A DNA stretch of 14,506 nt from DATLFA01 sp039934635 (lineage in GTDB: Bacteria > Actinomycetota > Acidimicrobiia > Acidimicrobiales > WLNW01): the NCBI GenBank assembly GCA_039934635.1, contig JBDTLT010000132.1:1-14506 (forward strand), in the 5' to 3' direction. Positions 13,519-14,506 of the stretch are shown piece after piece. Below the pieces are notes generated by a model that was given only the letters and a program-made list of their open reading frames with translations, searched no databases and was not told the origin of the DNA. How positions within the stretch are numbered: position 1 is the stretch's first letter; the number at the start of each line of letters is the position of its first letter. The translations under genes and the position numbers were made by a program.

Positions 13519-14223
13519 TTAGGTCGGGCGCAGGGCTTGGACCACGAACGCCGGCTCGGCCTGCTCGTCGAGGCGCAGCCCGTCGATCGTCTCGACGAAC
13601 GATCGCCGGCCGACCACGCGCATGGCGGACACCTCATCGAGACTTGGTGCGGCCAACACCAACCAACCGTCACTTGCGAGCCACGACCGAACCGCGTCGA
13701 TCGACGACGGACTCGGCGCCAGGCGCGCGTTCCATACGACGAGCGGGGCCCGCCCGTCGGGGCCCGGCCAATCGGCGAGCGGACGGGTCACGACCGCCAC
13801 CTCGGGCGGATGGTTGAACTCCATCGCGGGGTCGACCACGATCACACGATGGCGGTACGCCAAGAGTTCGTCGACGAGTTGGCGGTCGACGAGTCCGGCG
13901 AGAATCACCGTCGCTCCCGGGGCCAGCGATGCGCGTATCTCGTGGACCGCCGGTCGTATCGCCGCATGCCGCTGCTTGATCTCGCGGCCTTCGGCCCGCT
14001 CGAGCGCAACCGCGGTGTCCGCGAGGAACGCGCTGTTCGAACGCATCTCGTTCACGATCGCCCGCAGGCTCTCGTCACGCAGTTGCGCCTGATGCTCCGC
14101 AAGATTGAGCGTGTGGGCCTCGAGGCGGGCGGCGGTGGCCTCGAGCCGCTGATCGAGTTGCGCCAACACCGGGCCACTCGCTCGTTTCGCGAACGGACGC
14201 ATCAAGCGGTCGAGTCTGCCCAT
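13519..14223 (-). CDS. Coiled-coil protein with a degenerate methyltransferase-like domain
   Basis: 234 residues. A basic start (MGRLDRLMRPFAKR) is followed by a long amphipathic helical region, about 18-90, with LDQRLEATAARLEAH heptads, probably a coiled coil. Residues 100-192 read like a Rossmann core: PGATVILAGLVDRQLVDELL then HRVIVVDP (125-132), and APLVVWNARL ... WLASDGWLVLAAP (159-193). The order resembles class I methyltransferases, but the glycine-rich SAM loop (ExGxGxG) is absent, so SAM binding is doubtful. There is no signal peptide or membrane helix. The ATG at 14223 follows AGGGA and a TAnnnT box; a longer frame upstream runs into the divergent gene. It is first in an operon with the tandem GT4 gene. 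A structural or length-control role beside the transferase is plausible but unproven. Confidence 0.75.
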   Translation of the reverse strand: MGRLDRLMRPFAKRASGPVLAQLDQRLEATAARLEAHTLNLAEHQAQLRDESLRAIVNEMRSNSAFLADTAVALERAEGREIKQRHAAIRPAVHEIRASLAPGATVILAGLVDRQLVDELLAYRHRVIVVDPAMEFNHPPEVAVVTRPLADWPGPDGRAPLVVWNARLAPSPSSIDAVRSWLASDGWLVLAAPSLDEVSAMRVVGRRSFVETIDGLRLDEQAEPAFVVQALRPT

Positions 14224-14233
14224 GAGTCCCTGG

Positions 14234-14239
14234 ACACTA
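14234..14239 (-). promoter_or_regulatory. Candidate -10 box for the coiled-coil/GT4 operon
   Basis: Minus-strand TAGTGT fits TAnnnT, 10 nt before the ATG at 14223. The predicted leader would be about 3 nt, too short to use the nearby AGGGA as a ribosome-binding site, unless another promoter lies further upstream. Confidence 0.4.
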
Positions 14240-14258
14240 GCCGGGTCGCTCGGACCGC

Positions 14259-14264
14259 TAGCTT
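14259..14264 (+). promoter_or_regulatory. Candidate -10 box for the right-edge gene
   Basis: TAGCTT fits TAnnnT and lies 10 nt before the ATG at 14275. It sits back to back with the box of the divergent operon in a 51-bp gap. No ribosome-binding site is visible. Confidence 0.35.
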
Positions 14265-14274
14265 CATAGCTCGT

Positions 14275-14506
14275 ATGGAATTCGGCCTCGTGACGGTTGC
14301 CCGTACTGCGCAGATCCCTGCCGCCCGCGCCATGATCGAGTCGGCCCGGCGGGCCGGCTTCACCGGAGCGGTGTACGCGTTCGTGCTCGATGTCGACAAC
14401 GACGCCTCGGCGATCGGCGGAGACTGGGCGAACTTTCTCGCCGTCGTGCCCGACCCCGCGCTCGCCCGGCAACTCGCCCCGCTGGGCCTCGAAGAGTTGT
14501 TGCCGG
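14275..14506 (+). CDS. Partial gene: possible nucleotide-sugar-transferase-like protein (N-terminus)
   Basis: Seventy-seven codons are open to the window edge. The start MEFGLVTVARTAQIPAARAM is followed by a helix (IESARRAG) and a second strand, AVYAFVLDVDND. This strand-helix-strand pattern ending in an acidic VLDVDND resembles the N-terminus of GT-A-type proteins in which 'lctva...yl..ar.La.Slr' is followed by 'vlvlDd'. The following GDWANFLAVVPDPALARQLA and GLEELLP would fit the part of those proteins that names a position ('LG...L') before the acceptor region. The first ATG was chosen; it is divergent from the coiled-coil gene with a 51-bp gap. The gene is real by coding character and position, but the family is a weak guess because only about a quarter of a typical protein is visible. 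Confidence 0.55.
   Translation, partial: MEFGLVTVARTAQIPAARAMIESARRAGFTGAVYAFVLDVDNDASAIGGDWANFLAVVPDPALARQLAPLGLEELLP

Noticed and set aside
14224..14472. Extending the coiled-coil/Rossmann protein upstream to 14472.
   Set aside because: The extension is antisense to the right-edge gene and lacks coding character; ATG at 14223 has an AGGGA and a -10 candidate.

Overview
The window is dense, GC-rich DNA with almost no intergenic space and no RNA genes, mobile elements or CRISPR arrays. It looks like chromosome from a high-GC actinobacterium. The signs are an LpdA-type quinone reductase like the mycobacterial one, GTG starts, and TAnnnT -10 boxes 7-10 nt before start codons (leaderless style). 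A lineage such as Acidimicrobiia is a guess; the sequence does not prove it.

Layout. The left edge (1-1157, minus) holds most of an LpdA-like flavoprotein. It is divergent from a small MauE/DoxX-type membrane protein (1196-1714, plus). Then comes a minus-strand pair: a 909-residue multi-domain glycosyltransferase (3831-6560) whose 3' end overlaps by 19 bp the start of a secreted subtilisin-family protease with C-terminal repeats (1711-3849). A coiled-coil protein of unknown function (6580-7170, plus) starts 19 bp from the glycosyltransferase start. It runs tail to tail, with overlap, into a WbbL-like GT2 transferase (7137-8129, minus). A plus-strand run follows: a GT-C membrane glycosyltransferase (8189-9712), a polyprenyl-phosphate-sugar-synthase-like GT2 (9734-10462) and a SAM methyltransferase (10459-11094). 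Convergent to it is a minus-strand pair: a tandem GT4 transferase (11101-13515) and a coiled-coil protein with a degenerate methyltransferase-like fold (13519-14223). A partial gene (14275 to the right edge, plus), perhaps a nucleotide-sugar-transferase-like protein, closes the window.

How it fits together. From about 3.8 kb to the right edge this is a surface-glycan assembly locus. Cytoplasmic GT2 and GT4 enzymes, two of them tandem fusions, could build an oligosaccharide on a lipid carrier. The GT2 synthase and the GT-C enzyme form a plausible two-step route that charges a polyprenyl phosphate with a sugar and transfers it outside the membrane. The methyltransferase could modify a sugar, and the two coiled-coil proteins could be scaffolds or length regulators. 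The protease is the odd member, tied to the locus by the overlap with a glycosyltransferase gene. Substrates and the final product cannot be read from the sequence.

The most unusual points are the frequent strand switching with overlapping gene ends, the repeated TAnnnT-to-start spacing, the three-module glycosyltransferase with a decayed N-terminal GT4-like domain, the methyltransferase-like protein without a SAM motif, and the unidentified coiled-coil protein with a tandem duplication at its N-terminus.
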